A stretch of 64,000 nt of DNA from NCBI RefSeq assembly GCF_009901955.1, contig NZ_WUTS01000001.1, forward strand, positions 2,648,489 through 2,712,488, in the 5' to 3' direction. How positions within the stretch are numbered: the stretch's first letter is position 1; each line of letters opens with the position of its first letter. The DNA is from Halomonas icarae. GTDB taxonomy: Bacteria > Pseudomonadota > Gammaproteobacteria > Pseudomonadales > Halomonadaceae. Made by a program: the position numbers and the translations under genes. The notes under the pieces are model-generated. The model was given only the letters and a program-made list of their open reading frames with translations. It was not told the origin of the DNA and did not search any database. Shown piece after piece: positions 25,847-34,716 of this stretch.

Positions 25847-27271
25847 TTATGCTGCCTGGCTTGCCGGCACGATATTCTGGTTCAGCCGGAACAGGTTGGC
25901 CGGATCGAAGCGGGCCTTGATCCTGGCCAGCCGGTCGTGGTTCTGCCGATAGTTGTCGCGCACCCGGGCATGATCGTCGCCGGACATGAAGTTCACATAG
26001 CCCCCCGCCTCCGAGTGGGGCTGCAGCGCCTGATAGTAGGCGCGCCCCCAGGCGATATTGCGCTCGCTGTCGGCGGGATCCGGCCAGCTCGGCCCGAGCG
26101 CCGTGGCGAAATTGGCATCCCGATAGGCGAAGGCGGTGGCCTCGGGGGCGACACGACGACAGGCGCCGTCGAGGGGAAACAGCAGCGTCGCGGTCTGCAG
26201 GCAGGGTATCCGGCGGCCATACTCGAGATGCACCGCGATCGCCTCGTCGGTCAACTGCTTGGTGAAACAGCCCTTCCAATAATGATGGAGCCCGGCGGGC
26301 AGCAGGTCGTCGAACAGGGTATTGATCGCCGGGTACGGCATACGCTGCAGCGCCTGGCCGATCACGGGACCGAGGCCTTCGAGACGCTCGCGTATCGCCT
26401 CGTCCTCGCTCGCCGGACCGCTCCAGCAGGTCAGCACCACGATCACCGGCTGGCCCTGCCACCGCTCGGGCAGAAAGGGCAGCGGCGGGCCCAGGACGAT
26501 GCCGAGGATCGCGCCCAGGGCCTCCGGCGCCTCGAGGATCCACTCCTGGTAGCGGCGCAGGATGTCACCCTCGAGGGGAAAGAAGGTCGGCCCGCCGAGG
26601 ATATCCACCACCGGATGCAGGCGATACTCGAAGGAGGTGACCACGCCGAAATTGCCGCCGCCCCCGCGCAGCGCCCAGAACAACTCCGGGTGACGGTCTT
26701 CGCTGCAGGTCAGCAAGCGGCCCTCGGCGGTGACCACATCCGCCGAGAGCAGGTTGTCGCAGGCCAGCCCGCAGCGGCGAGCGAGATAGCCCAGGCCGCC
26801 TCCCAGGGTCAGACCGGCGATGCCGGTGGTGGAGACGATGCCGCCGGTGGTCGCCAAACCGAAGGCGGCGGTGGCGTGATTGAGGTCCGCCCAGGTGCAG
26901 CCGCCCTCGGCACGAACCCGCTGTGCCTCGGGTTCGACGCGAATGCCGCGCATCCGGCCGAGATCGAGCACCAGGCCATCGTCGCAGGTGCCGAAACCGG
27001 GAACGCTGTGGCCGCCGCCGCGAACGGCGAGCGGTAGTTCATGCTGCCTGGCGAAGGCGACGCCTGCCATCACGTCCGCCACATCGGCGGCTCGGACGAT
27101 CAGCGCCGGGTGTCGGTCGTGCACCGCGTTGTAGACCCTGCGCGCCTCCTCATAGCGTGCATCCTGCGGCCGAATCAGTTCACCATGCAGGCGCTCGGCA
27201 AAGGCTTGAACCCTTTCCGCGCCCAAGGCGGCAGCGCTGTCAGCGGCCTGACGCATACTTGATGTTGTCAT
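25847..27271 (-). CDS. FAD-linked oxidase, berberine-bridge-enzyme type with bicovalent flavin
   Basis: A 474-residue oxidoreductase with the PP-loop FAD domain (AVRGGGHSVPGF, GGIAGLTLGGGLGYL-like segments) and a C-terminal BBE motif ending YRQNHDRLARIKARFDPANL, RLNQNI. The His in RGGGHS and the Cys in EGGCTWADLN match the residues that bind FAD covalently through 8-alpha and C6 in bicovalent family members such as glucooligosaccharide oxidase. AGAGGTG supports the ATG at 27271 over 27313. It diverges from the BTAD regulator, its probable controller. The substrate is unknown, possibly a sugar or alcohol. Confidence 0.85.
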   Translation of the reverse strand: MTTSSMRQAADSAAALGAERVQAFAERLHGELIRPQDARYEEARRVYNAVHDRHPALIVRAADVADVMAGVAFARQHELPLAVRGGGHSVPGFGTCDDGLVLDLGRMRGIRVEPEAQRVRAEGGCTWADLNHATAAFGLATTGGIVSTTGIAGLTLGGGLGYLARRCGLACDNLLSADVVTAEGRLLTCSEDRHPELFWALRGGGGNFGVVTSFEYRLHPVVDILGGPTFFPLEGDILRRYQEWILEAPEALGAILGIVLGPPLPFLPERWQGQPVIVVLTCWSGPASEDEAIRERLEGLGPVIGQALQRMPYPAINTLFDDLLPAGLHHYWKGCFTKQLTDEAIAVHLEYGRRIPCLQTATLLFPLDGACRRVAPEATAFAYRDANFATALGPSWPDPADSERNIAWGRAYYQALQPHSEAGGYVNFMSGDDHARVRDNYRQNHDRLARIKARFDPANLFRLNQNIVPASQAA

Positions 27272-27343
27272 GACGCACCTCTGCTTGATGGCTTGTGGTT
27301 GTTCGGGTGACATTCACAAGCTATCAGGCAGGCGTCCCTGGGC

Positions 27344-27361
27344 CGTGACACGGGCGTGACA
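27344..27361. promoter_or_regulatory. CGTGACA direct repeat with 11-bp period (SARP-type site)
   Basis: CGTGACA at 27344-27350 recurs at 27355-27361; a related GGTGACA lies at 27306-27312. Heptameric direct repeats spaced by one helical turn are how SARP/OmpR-type BTAD regulators bind. It sits in the 149-bp divergent gap between the oxidase and BTAD regulator genes. Confidence 0.45.
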
Positions 27362-27420
27362 ATCAGCATCTGGTCCTGCAGGTCAGCGGCACCTAGGCTG
27401 ATGTTCAGGGGGTAGCCGTC

Positions 27421-29472
27421 ATGCCATTGCTGCAGATCTCATTGCTCGGGGAGTTCGCCTGTTATGGCGCCGACGGGCAGCGGCTCGGATTTCCGACACG
27501 CAAGGTCGTGGCGCTGCTCGCCTATCTGGCGGCGAGCGCCGGTCGGCGCCACTCCCGCAGCAAGCTGGCGGGCCTGTTGTGGGAAGACATGCCCGAGTCC
27601 CGGGCACGCATCAATCTGCGCAAGGCGCTGTCGCGGCTACAGCATGCCTTGCCCCTGGAAGCGCGGGGCTGTTTGATGATCGGCTCCCAGGATATCGGCC
27701 TGAAAGCCAGCGCGATCATGGTGGATATGGAAGCCTTCGAGCGCTGGCAGGCGGATGGCACCCCGGAGACGCTGGAACGGGCGCTGGCCCTGTATCGCGG
27801 CCCTTTCCTGGAGGGACTGGCCGAGTGCGGCGAAGCCTTCGAGGAGTGGCTGGTCAATCAGCACCTGCGCCTGGACGAAGCGCTCCAGCAGGTGATGCAT
27901 CGGCTGCTCGAGCATTATGTGGCCACCGGCGCCATCGATGCGGGTATCCAGCTCGCCCTGCGCCTGCTGGAAAGCGATCCGCTGGACGAGGGCGTGCAGC
28001 GCACCCTGATCCGCTTCTATCTCTACCAGGACCGCATCGGCGCGGCGCTCGACCAGTACCGGCGCTGTCGTCAGCGTCTCGCCGACGAGCTCGGCGTCCC
28101 CCCGGCTCCTGAAACCGAGCAGTTGAAAGCCGAGCTGATCGCCCTGCTCCCCAGAGGCGCCGATGAGAGGAAGCCCATGCCCCGGGAGCAGGACGATCTA
28201 CCGGAGCGCGCCAAGATTATCGACGCCGCCGCCGCGACCCGCGCCCGACATCGCGCCAGGGCTACCGGTTGCCCTGGCCTGGCGGTACTGGCGTTTCTTC
28301 CCGACGAAGATGTCGGTCTTGATCGTCACCTTGGTGACGGTCTGGCGGAAGACATCGCCACCGAACTCGGCCGTTTTCGCGAACTCGAGGTGATCGGCCC
28401 TACCAGCGCCTTGGTATACCGGGATACACCAGCCACGCCGGCGCAGATCGGCAGCGAACTCGGGGTGGACTATCTGCTCGAGGGCCATGTCCGACGCCGG
28501 GGCGAGGGACTGCGGCTTACCGCTCGTCTGCTGGAGGCGGCCAGCGCTCGCCAGGTATGGGCCGAGCGCTACGACTGCCGTGCCGACGAGCTATTCGCCG
28601 TGCAGGACGATATGGTCAGTCATATCGTCGGCAATCTGGCCGGATGGATCGAGGACGATCGCCTGGTGGCGACGCGCCGCAAGCCGCCCCGGGACTGGCA
28701 GGCCTATGATCTCTGGCTGCGCGGCTGGAGCGCCCTGCGACGTCCCGACCTGGCGGCCATTCAGGAAGCCAGGCGCTACTTTCACCAGGCGCTGACCAAG
28801 GACCCCGGCTTCGCCCGCGCCTATGTCGGTCTCGCCCTCGCTCATCTCAACGAATGGGCGTGCTTTTCCTGGAACCACTGGGCCTTTCTCCGCCAGGAAG
28901 CCCTGGACCTCGCCCGCCGGGCCGTCGCCCTGGATGAGCACGACCATCGCGCCCACTGCATGCTGGGGCTGGCCGAGCTGTACAGCCAACGCTATGACGC
29001 CGCCAATCGCGAACTTTCGCTGGCGCTGACGCTCAATCCCAACGATGCCAATGTGCTCGCCCATGCCTCCTTCGCCCTGGCCCTGATCGGCGAGCCCGCC
29101 CGTGGCGTGGACGCGGCCCGCAAGGCGCTGCGCCTGGCGCCCTATCGCCCGGAATGGCATGCCGGCATGACCGGCATCGCCTTCTTCAGCGCGCGTCACT
29201 ATCAGGACGCCATCGACATCCTGGCCTCCGCTCCCCAGGCCTTCTGCAACACGCCGGCCGTTATCGCCGCCGCCCATGCCCATCTCGGCCAGCCGGAACG
29301 GGGTGCTAGCCATCGCGACACCGTCTATCGTCATTACCGCTATCAACTGGCCCGGGGCAGCTTTCCCGAGCACCTGAGCTGTCTCGACTGGCTGCTCGCC
29401 CTGGACCCCTATCGCCAGGAGATCGATAGGGTGCACTATCTCGACGGATTGCGCCGGGCGGGGTTTGCGTAG
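27421..29472 (+). CDS. BTAD/SARP-like transcriptional regulator with TolB-like and TPR regions
   Basis: A 683-residue regulator. The N-terminal OmpR-type winged helix (LLGEFACYGADGQRL, residues 5-95) and bacterial transcriptional activation domain (about 96-240, TPR-like, ending LADELGVPPAPETEQL) match the SARP/DnrI plan. A region similar to those following adenylate-cyclase/CadC-type proteins (about 285-410, LGDGLAEDIATELGRF, GVDYLLEGHVRR) is followed by C-terminal TPR repeats. No membrane segment is seen. It is divergent from the FAD oxidase gene and probably controls it. Confidence 0.82.
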   Translation: MPLLQISLLGEFACYGADGQRLGFPTRKVVALLAYLAASAGRRHSRSKLAGLLWEDMPESRARINLRKALSRLQHALPLEARGCLMIGSQDIGLKASAIMVDMEAFERWQADGTPETLERALALYRGPFLEGLAECGEAFEEWLVNQHLRLDEALQQVMHRLLEHYVATGAIDAGIQLALRLLESDPLDEGVQRTLIRFYLYQDRIGAALDQYRRCRQRLADELGVPPAPETEQLKAELIALLPRGADERKPMPREQDDLPERAKIIDAAAATRARHRARATGCPGLAVLAFLPDEDVGLDRHLGDGLAEDIATELGRFRELEVIGPTSALVYRDTPATPAQIGSELGVDYLLEGHVRRRGEGLRLTARLLEAASARQVWAERYDCRADELFAVQDDMVSHIVGNLAGWIEDDRLVATRRKPPRDWQAYDLWLRGWSALRRPDLAAIQEARRYFHQALTKDPGFARAYVGLALAHLNEWACFSWNHWAFLRQEALDLARRAVALDEHDHRAHCMLGLAELYSQRYDAANRELSLALTLNPNDANVLAHASFALALIGEPARGVDAARKALRLAPYRPEWHAGMTGIAFFSARHYQDAIDILASAPQAFCNTPAVIAAAHAHLGQPERGASHRDTVYRHYRYQLARGSFPEHLSCLDWLLALDPYRQEIDRVHYLDGLRRAGFA

Positions 29473-29506
29473 CCAATCAGCTTCTTCGATTCACGATGAG
29501 GTCGCC

Positions 29507-30112
29507 ATGCCATCACACCGTCTACCCCTCTGGCTCAAGCTGGCCTTCACCCTGTGGATCGCCATCTGGGCGCCGAGCTATTTCGCCAAGGTGGGCTGGC
29601 AGAATTTCCTGTGGCTGTGCGATCTGGCCAGCCTGCTGATTCTCGTCGCGCTGTGGACCGAGAGTCGCCTGTTGATGTCCGCCCAGTGGCTCGCGGTGCT
29701 GGTGGTGGGCATCCTGTGGAGCCTGGATGTGGGCGGGGCCTTGCTGTTCGGCGTTCACCCCATCGGCGGCACCGAATACATGTTCAACGCTCAGGTGGCG
29801 CTCTCCTTTCGCCTGCTTTCGCTCTTCCATGTGGTGCTGCCGGTGGTGACCAGCTATGCGCTGATCAGGCTGGGCTATGATCGGCGCAGCCTCTGGCTGC
29901 AGACGGCCCTGACCTGGCTGGTACTGCCCTTGACCCTGTTGCTCACCGATCCGGCGCGCAATATCAATTGGGTACATGGTCTTTTCGGCCAGCCCCAGGC
30001 CCTGCTCGACCCGCTCGTCTATCTGCTGGGCCTGATGATCGGCTGGCCGATCGTGCTGTACCTGCCCTCACACTTGCTGGCCATCGCGCTGCAGCGCCGG
30101 CAGGCAGGATGA
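29507..30112 (+). CDS. hypothetical polytopic membrane protein
   Basis: A 201-residue protein with about six hydrophobic segments (for instance WLCDLASLLILVAL, WLAVLVVGILWSLDVGGAL, VVLPVVTSYALI, LTWLVLPLTLLLT). Conserved-looking motifs are ESRLLMSAQW and INWVHGLFG. I do not recognise the family. It begins 34 bp after the BTAD regulator, so it is probably cotranscribed with it. The start at 29507 follows GATGAGG. Function unknown. Confidence 0.75.
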   Translation: MPSHRLPLWLKLAFTLWIAIWAPSYFAKVGWQNFLWLCDLASLLILVALWTESRLLMSAQWLAVLVVGILWSLDVGGALLFGVHPIGGTEYMFNAQVALSFRLLSLFHVVLPVVTSYALIRLGYDRRSLWLQTALTWLVLPLTLLLTDPARNINWVHGLFGQPQALLDPLVYLLGLMIGWPIVLYLPSHLLAIALQRRQAG

Positions 30113-30200
30113 CGTCGCCTCATACAAGAAGCTTGTCGCATATCGTCGGCCTCGACAACGGCCCTTTCGAGCGCGGCCAGGAGGACGCCTTGTCCGGCCA

Positions 30201-30252
30201 GGTGCGCCATGCCTGGCGCACCATGAAAACGGCCACCCCGGAGGGTGGCCGT
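30201..30252 (-). terminator. tandem hairpins; terminator of the DUF4168 gene
   Basis: On the reverse strand ACGGCCACCC and GGGTGGCCGT (30229-30252) form a 10-bp stem with a 4-nt loop followed by TTTTC. A second perfect 9-bp hairpin, GGTGCGCCA/TGGCGCACC, lies at 30201-30222. The pair separates convergent genes. Confidence 0.7.
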
Positions 30253-30289
30253 CAATGCCGATGGGAGCCGGCAGGGAGTCGGGCAAGCC

Positions 30290-30676
30290 TTACGACTGCG
30301 CCATCTCCTGGACACGCTTCATCAGCTCGGGGTCCTGCTGGATGGCCTGGCCGATGGCGTTGAAGGTGTCGACCTCGAGGCCGCTCTCCTCGACCACGCT
30401 GACCATCTCCTCGTTGGCCTCGACACGCACCTGCTGCTGCGCCTCTTCACCCTCGGCGGCCTGCAGGCGCTCGGTGTACTCCTGAGACAGCACGGCGATC
30501 TCCTGCGAGGCATCGGCGAACTGCTGGAGCTGGGTATCGGAGAAGTCCTGGGCCTGAACCGAGGCCTCGGCCGATACTGAGGCATTGGCTGCGGTGTCCT
30601 CCTGGGCATGCGCCGTGACCGACATCAGGCCGGCACTGAGCAGGGCGGCGGAGAACAGGGCAGTCATGCGTTTCAT
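30290..30676 (-). CDS. DUF4168 periplasmic protein
   Basis: A 128-residue secreted protein. A signal peptide (MKRMTALFSAALLSAG, cleavage after AHA-QED) is followed by a Q/E/A-rich helical domain with the DUF4168 pattern FSDTQLQQFADASQEI and FNAIGQAIQQDPELMKRV. Highly acidic. Members are abundant in halophilic and marine bacteria; the function is unknown. Monocistronic, with its own terminator at 30229-30252. Confidence 0.85.
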   Translation of the reverse strand: MKRMTALFSAALLSAGLMSVTAHAQEDTAANASVSAEASVQAQDFSDTQLQQFADASQEIAVLSQEYTERLQAAEGEEAQQQVRVEANEEMVSVVEESGLEVDTFNAIGQAIQQDPELMKRVQEMAQS

Positions 30677-30808
30677 AGATACCTCCAGGGGTACGTCAAA
30701 ATGTGTGTGCCCCCCTGTGACGCCCCCGTGTCCGGAGGAGTTCAGATCGTTTTGTGTGGGAATGTAACAAGGACGCCCGCAGGCGCCCTGCTCGTGAACA
30801 TCTCCTCT

Positions 30809-33007
30809 TCAGCCGTATGCCAGATTGGGCAGCCAGGTGACCAGCGCCGGAAACAGGATCACCAGCAGCAGGCCCAGCGCCTGCAGTGCCAGGAACGGGA
30901 AGGAGGAGCGGAAGATCTGCGCCATGGTGATATGTGGCGGGCAGACCCCCTTGATATAGAAGAGGGCATAGCCGAAGGGCGGGCTGAGAAAGGACATCTG
31001 CATATTGACCAGATAGATGACGCCGAACCATAGCGAGACATCGGCGGGATCCACGCCCGGTAGCCCGAACACCCCGTCGAAGGTGAGCCCCTTGATCAGG
31101 GGCACGAAGATCGGCACCGCCAGCAGCAGGATGCCCACCCAGTCGAGGAACATCCCCAGCGCGACCAGCAGCACCATCATCAGCGCCAGCACCGCATAGG
31201 GACCGAGGCCGGCACCGGAGATCAGCTCCTGCACGAAGGTCTGGCCCCCCTGCAGGATATAGAAACCGACGAAGATGCTGGCACCGAAGATGATCCACAT
31301 CACCATGGCCGACGCCACCAGCGTGGTCATGCAGGCGGCATGCAGGTTGGGCCATGTCAGCCGCTTGTGCATCGCGGCCACCACCAGGGCGCCGAAGGTA
31401 CCGATGCCCGCCGCCTCCACCGGCGTCGCGATGCCGGTGAAGATGATGCCCAGCACCAGCACCACCAGCACGATGGGCGCCAACATATTGCGCAGCAGGC
31501 GCAGCTTCTCGCCCATGTCGACCCGGTCCTCGACCGGCATCGGCGGCGCCATGCTGACGTTCAGGGTGCCGCGCATCCAGCAGTAGAACCCATACATGAA
31601 GGCCAGCAGCAGGCCGGGGAGAAGCGAGCCGAGGTAGAGCTCCCCCACCGACTGCTGGGCGATGACGCCATAGATGATGGCCAGGATCGAGGGAGGAATC
31701 AGGATGCCCAGGGTGCCGCCGGCCATGATCGAGCCGATGGCGATCTCGGGGTCGTAGTTGCGCTTGAGCATCGCCGGAAGGGCGATCAGCCCCATGGTCA
31801 CCACCGCCGCGCCGATCACGCCGACCATGGCGGCCAGCAGCGTCGAGGCGATGACCGTGGCGATGGCCAGGCCCGCCTTGAGCCCGCCCATCCACTTGTA
31901 GACGACATCGAACAGCTCCTCGATGATGCCCGCCTTCTCCAGCACCGAGGCCATGAAGATGAACAGCGGAATGGCGGAGAGCTGATAGTTGGTCATCATC
32001 GGGAAAATGCGCGAGGGCATCAGGTTGAGCATGGCCTGGTCGCCGACCAGATAGAGGAAGGCCACCCCCAGGCCGCCGGTGACAAAGGCCAGCGGCAGGC
32101 CCGCCACCAACACCACCATCAGGGTGCCGAACATCAGCAGGGTCAAACCACCGATGCCCAGCCGACTCAGGCTGTTCTCGAGACTTCCGGCCAGGCTCTC
32201 GTAGTCGGTGACGGCGATATTGACCATCTCGAACAGGACCCAGGCGGCCAGCAGCACGCCAAGCACCACCAGCAGCTGGGCGAAGCCGCGCCCCTGGCGC
32301 TCCCGTGCGCGATGATACCGAAACGCCTGGACGTCACGGATCAGCTGAGCGATGCCCTGCAGCAGCAGCAGCAGCGCCCCGAAGAAGAGCATGAACTTCA
32401 CCGGGTAGTACTGCACCGCCCACTCGGTAAAGGAGACCTCGTTGGCATAGCTCGCGCCGAAGAAGAGGCGGTCGCTCACCGACTGTGAGAAGAACTTCCA
32501 GCCGGTGACCAGCAGGGCCACGGTAAAGATAAAGAAGAACACCGAGGTCAGCAGGTCCAGGGACGCCTTGGTCAACGGCCGCGCGCGCTGGTAGAGGATA
32601 TCCACGCGCACATGGCCCCCCTCGCGCAGGGCGAAGGCGCCGGCCATCAGGTACTGCATGCCGAACATCAGGGTCATCGACTCGTGGGCCCAGTTGGTCG
32701 GCGAGTTGAAGGCATAGCGCATCAGCACTTCATAGGCGAACACGAAGGGCGCGATCAGCGACCAGTAGGCCACGTAGCGCCCGAAGAAGCCGGACACGCG
32801 ATCGATGGCGAGGGTAAGGAGGTTGCCGGGAGGCTGATAGCCGACTGCCACCTCCTCGCCGGCCGGCACCTCGGCGACCTCGCCACCATCGATGCGGCCA
32901 CCGCGGCGGAAGCTGCGATCGACGAAGAACATGACCACCAGCGGCAGGAAGATCAGCACCGACCAGTACAGCCAGTGGGGCAGGATAAAGTTGATCTCTA
33001 GATTCAT
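30809..33007 (-). CDS. TRAP transporter, fused small (DctQ) and large (DctM) membrane subunits
   Basis: A 732-residue fusion. The N-terminal about 230 residues with four helices form the DctQ part (NSPTNWAHESMTLMFGMQYL), and residues about 275-732 with a dozen helices form DctM (LAGLPLAFVTGGLGVAFLY, SIMAGGTLGILIPPSILAII). It couples Na+ flow to import of organic acids delivered by the periplasmic DctP encoded upstream. The gap to the DctP gene holds a 10-bp hairpin, probably setting a lower dose of the membrane part. Confidence 0.92.
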   Translation of the reverse strand: MNLEINFILPHWLYWSVLIFLPLVVMFFVDRSFRRGGRIDGGEVAEVPAGEEVAVGYQPPGNLLTLAIDRVSGFFGRYVAYWSLIAPFVFAYEVLMRYAFNSPTNWAHESMTLMFGMQYLMAGAFALREGGHVRVDILYQRARPLTKASLDLLTSVFFFIFTVALLVTGWKFFSQSVSDRLFFGASYANEVSFTEWAVQYYPVKFMLFFGALLLLLQGIAQLIRDVQAFRYHRARERQGRGFAQLLVVLGVLLAAWVLFEMVNIAVTDYESLAGSLENSLSRLGIGGLTLLMFGTLMVVLVAGLPLAFVTGGLGVAFLYLVGDQAMLNLMPSRIFPMMTNYQLSAIPLFIFMASVLEKAGIIEELFDVVYKWMGGLKAGLAIATVIASTLLAAMVGVIGAAVVTMGLIALPAMLKRNYDPEIAIGSIMAGGTLGILIPPSILAIIYGVIAQQSVGELYLGSLLPGLLLAFMYGFYCWMRGTLNVSMAPPMPVEDRVDMGEKLRLLRNMLAPIVLVVLVLGIIFTGIATPVEAAGIGTFGALVVAAMHKRLTWPNLHAACMTTLVASAMVMWIIFGASIFVGFYILQGGQTFVQELISGAGLGPYAVLALMMVLLVALGMFLDWVGILLLAVPIFVPLIKGLTFDGVFGLPGVDPADVSLWFGVIYLVNMQMSFLSPPFGYALFYIKGVCPPHITMAQIFRSSFPFLALQALGLLLVILFPALVTWLPNLAYG

Positions 33008-33097
33008 TGAGACTCCTCCGCGATGCCATCACCTCCCGGCGAGAGCGACGGATCATGGACCCGGCAGATGCGGGGTTGAGCGTTATGCCCGGGGCCA

Positions 33098-33127
33098 GGG
33101 TGCTGCGACTCCTGAGACGCAGCACCC
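33098..33127 (-). promoter_or_regulatory. intercistronic hairpin between dctP-like and dctQM-like genes
   Basis: GGGTGCTGCG (33098-33107) and CGCAGCACCC (33118-33127) are perfectly complementary across a 10-nt loop, without a T-tract. It probably acts as an attenuator or mRNA-stability barrier after the binding-protein gene. Confidence 0.6.
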
Positions 33128-33147
33128 AGCCTGTTCGAGCCGGCGGG

Positions 33148-34308
33148 TCAGATATTGAGCTCGTAGTCCTTGATGTCCTCGGGCGTGATCAGCGCCACCG
33201 CGGGATCCATCATGGTGTCGAGGTGAGCCTTGAAAAGACGGGCGGCATCCGGGTCCTTGTTGGCCCACTTGAACCACAGCGGGATCGCCACCTCGCGGAA
33301 GCGGGTGGCATCCTCTTCGGTCAGGTGGATGATCTCCACGCCCTTCTCGCGGTACTTGGGCCAGGCCTCGGCGTTGGCCTTCTGAATGGCCGCATAGTGC
33401 TCGCGGGAGTAGGCGGCGACCAGGTCGTGCATCAGGTCCTGGGTCTGGGAGGACATGCGCTCGAAGACGCGCCGATTGACGGCGATATCCATGAGGTCGA
33501 CGGATTGATGCAGGCAGGGTGTGGAGGGCGGCCCCATGATGATGTAGTCGGCCACCTGCCAGAACCCCAGCTCGTAGTTGACCGCGGCACCGGTGAAGTC
33601 GGCGGCATCGATGGTGCCCTTCTCCAGGGCCGGGTAGACCTCGGAGCCCGGCAGCAGGGTGGTACGCGCGCCCATGGCGGCAAAGGTCTCGGCGACGATC
33701 CCCCCGGGCATGCGGATCTTGATGCCATCGAAGTCATCGAAGCTGCGCAGCGGCACCTTGGAGTGGATCAGGTTGAGGTCGTGGTGGACATAACCCAGCA
33801 GCTCCTGGCCCTGCTTGCGGTAGAGATCCTTGGCAATATCCAGGCCACCATAGGCGCCGAACATCATGTCCCACTGGTGGGGCAGCGAGAGCCCCATGGG
33901 GTAGGCGGTAAGGAATACACCCGCGGGCATCTTGCCCGGCCAGTAGACGGTGAACCAGTTCTGGCCATCGAGCACGCCATTGCGCACGGCATCGGCGACC
34001 TCAAAGGCCCCGGCAACGGCACCGGCGGGAAAGGGCTCGATATTGACCTCACCGCTGGTGGACTCGACCACGCCCTTGGCCCAGGCCTCGAAGGTGCGAT
34101 AGCCGACGGTGCCAGGCTGCCACGAGGACTGCATGCGAATGCGGATGCCCTCCTGGGCCTGGACATTGCCGATCCAGGGCGCCGCCACGGCGGCGGCGGA
34201 ACCGACCGCGGCGGCCTTGAGGAAGCGGCGTCGATCGGGCTCGCGACGCTCGAAGGCCGCATCGCCGGGTGACGTCAGGATGCGTGATGGCTGCTTGTCA
34301 TCTTGCAT
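33148..34308 (-). CDS. TRAP transporter periplasmic binding protein (DctP/TakP type), Tat-exported
   Basis: A 386-residue binding protein with a twin-arginine signal (DRRRFLKAAAVGSAAA, about residues 23-38). The ligand region contains GIKIRMPGGIVAETFAAMGA, with the carboxylate-binding Arg, and LPGSEVYPALEKGTIDAAD, close to the TakP branch that binds 2-oxoacids or lactate. GGAG upstream supports the ATG at 34308. Tat export suggests folding or cofactor (metal) insertion before export. First gene of the TRAP operon. Confidence 0.9.
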   Translation of the reverse strand: MQDDKQPSRILTSPGDAAFERREPDRRRFLKAAAVGSAAAVAAPWIGNVQAQEGIRIRMQSSWQPGTVGYRTFEAWAKGVVESTSGEVNIEPFPAGAVAGAFEVADAVRNGVLDGQNWFTVYWPGKMPAGVFLTAYPMGLSLPHQWDMMFGAYGGLDIAKDLYRKQGQELLGYVHHDLNLIHSKVPLRSFDDFDGIKIRMPGGIVAETFAAMGARTTLLPGSEVYPALEKGTIDAADFTGAAVNYELGFWQVADYIIMGPPSTPCLHQSVDLMDIAVNRRVFERMSSQTQDLMHDLVAAYSREHYAAIQKANAEAWPKYREKGVEIIHLTEEDATRFREVAIPLWFKWANKDPDAARLFKAHLDTMMDPAVALITPEDIKDYELNI

Positions 34309-34716
34309 GGAATAAACTCCAGATGGCGGTGGCCGGCCCCGGCGGGGCATGGCCGGATCTTGTTGTTATCTTCCCTGGACCGATTCGCCGTTCATGGCCG
34401 CCCAGGCGACCCCGACGCCCCACGCTCGACTCCATCGTGCATGGTCGGTAAGCGCACAGGCGCTCACTCAAGAAGCTAGCGAAAGCCCCGTGCCCGGCCA
34501 ACGCTGCGATTCAACGTTGCCCTGCCCGTCATCCGCGAACCACTGCCCTTCCATCGACGACAATATATTGTAAGCAATGGGAAAAAACTGGTCTGACTAG
34601 TTAGCCACTGGCCCCACGCTCTACGACCAAAGCACAAACCCTCGCGAGCGCCACGCCCCCTTGGCAGCCTGCTGCGAGGCGGCCAAGATGGTGGTCTCCC
34701 CTGCAAGGATGCCCCC
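34309..34716. promoter_or_regulatory. 408-bp intergenic region with TRAP promoter and FadR/GntR-type site
   Basis: No gene is supported here. On the reverse strand TACAAT (34572-34567), within CAATATATTG, looks like a -10 box. The plus-strand sequence TGGTCTGACTA (34589-34599) fits TNGTNNNACNA, the consensus of FadR/FCD-type GntR operators, and overlaps where the -35 box would be. A GntR repressor of the TRAP operon would fit, but none is encoded in the window. The right half carries the leader of the DMT gene. Confidence 0.45.

Noticed and set aside
27637..27915. Reverse-strand open frames inside the BTAD regulator gene
   Set aside because: Shadows of the regulator; no domain or ribosome-binding site.
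31340..32488. 382-residue forward open frame antisense to the TRAP dctQM-like gene
   Set aside because: Histidine/glutamine/aspartate-rich shadow translation of hydrophobic codons on the other strand.
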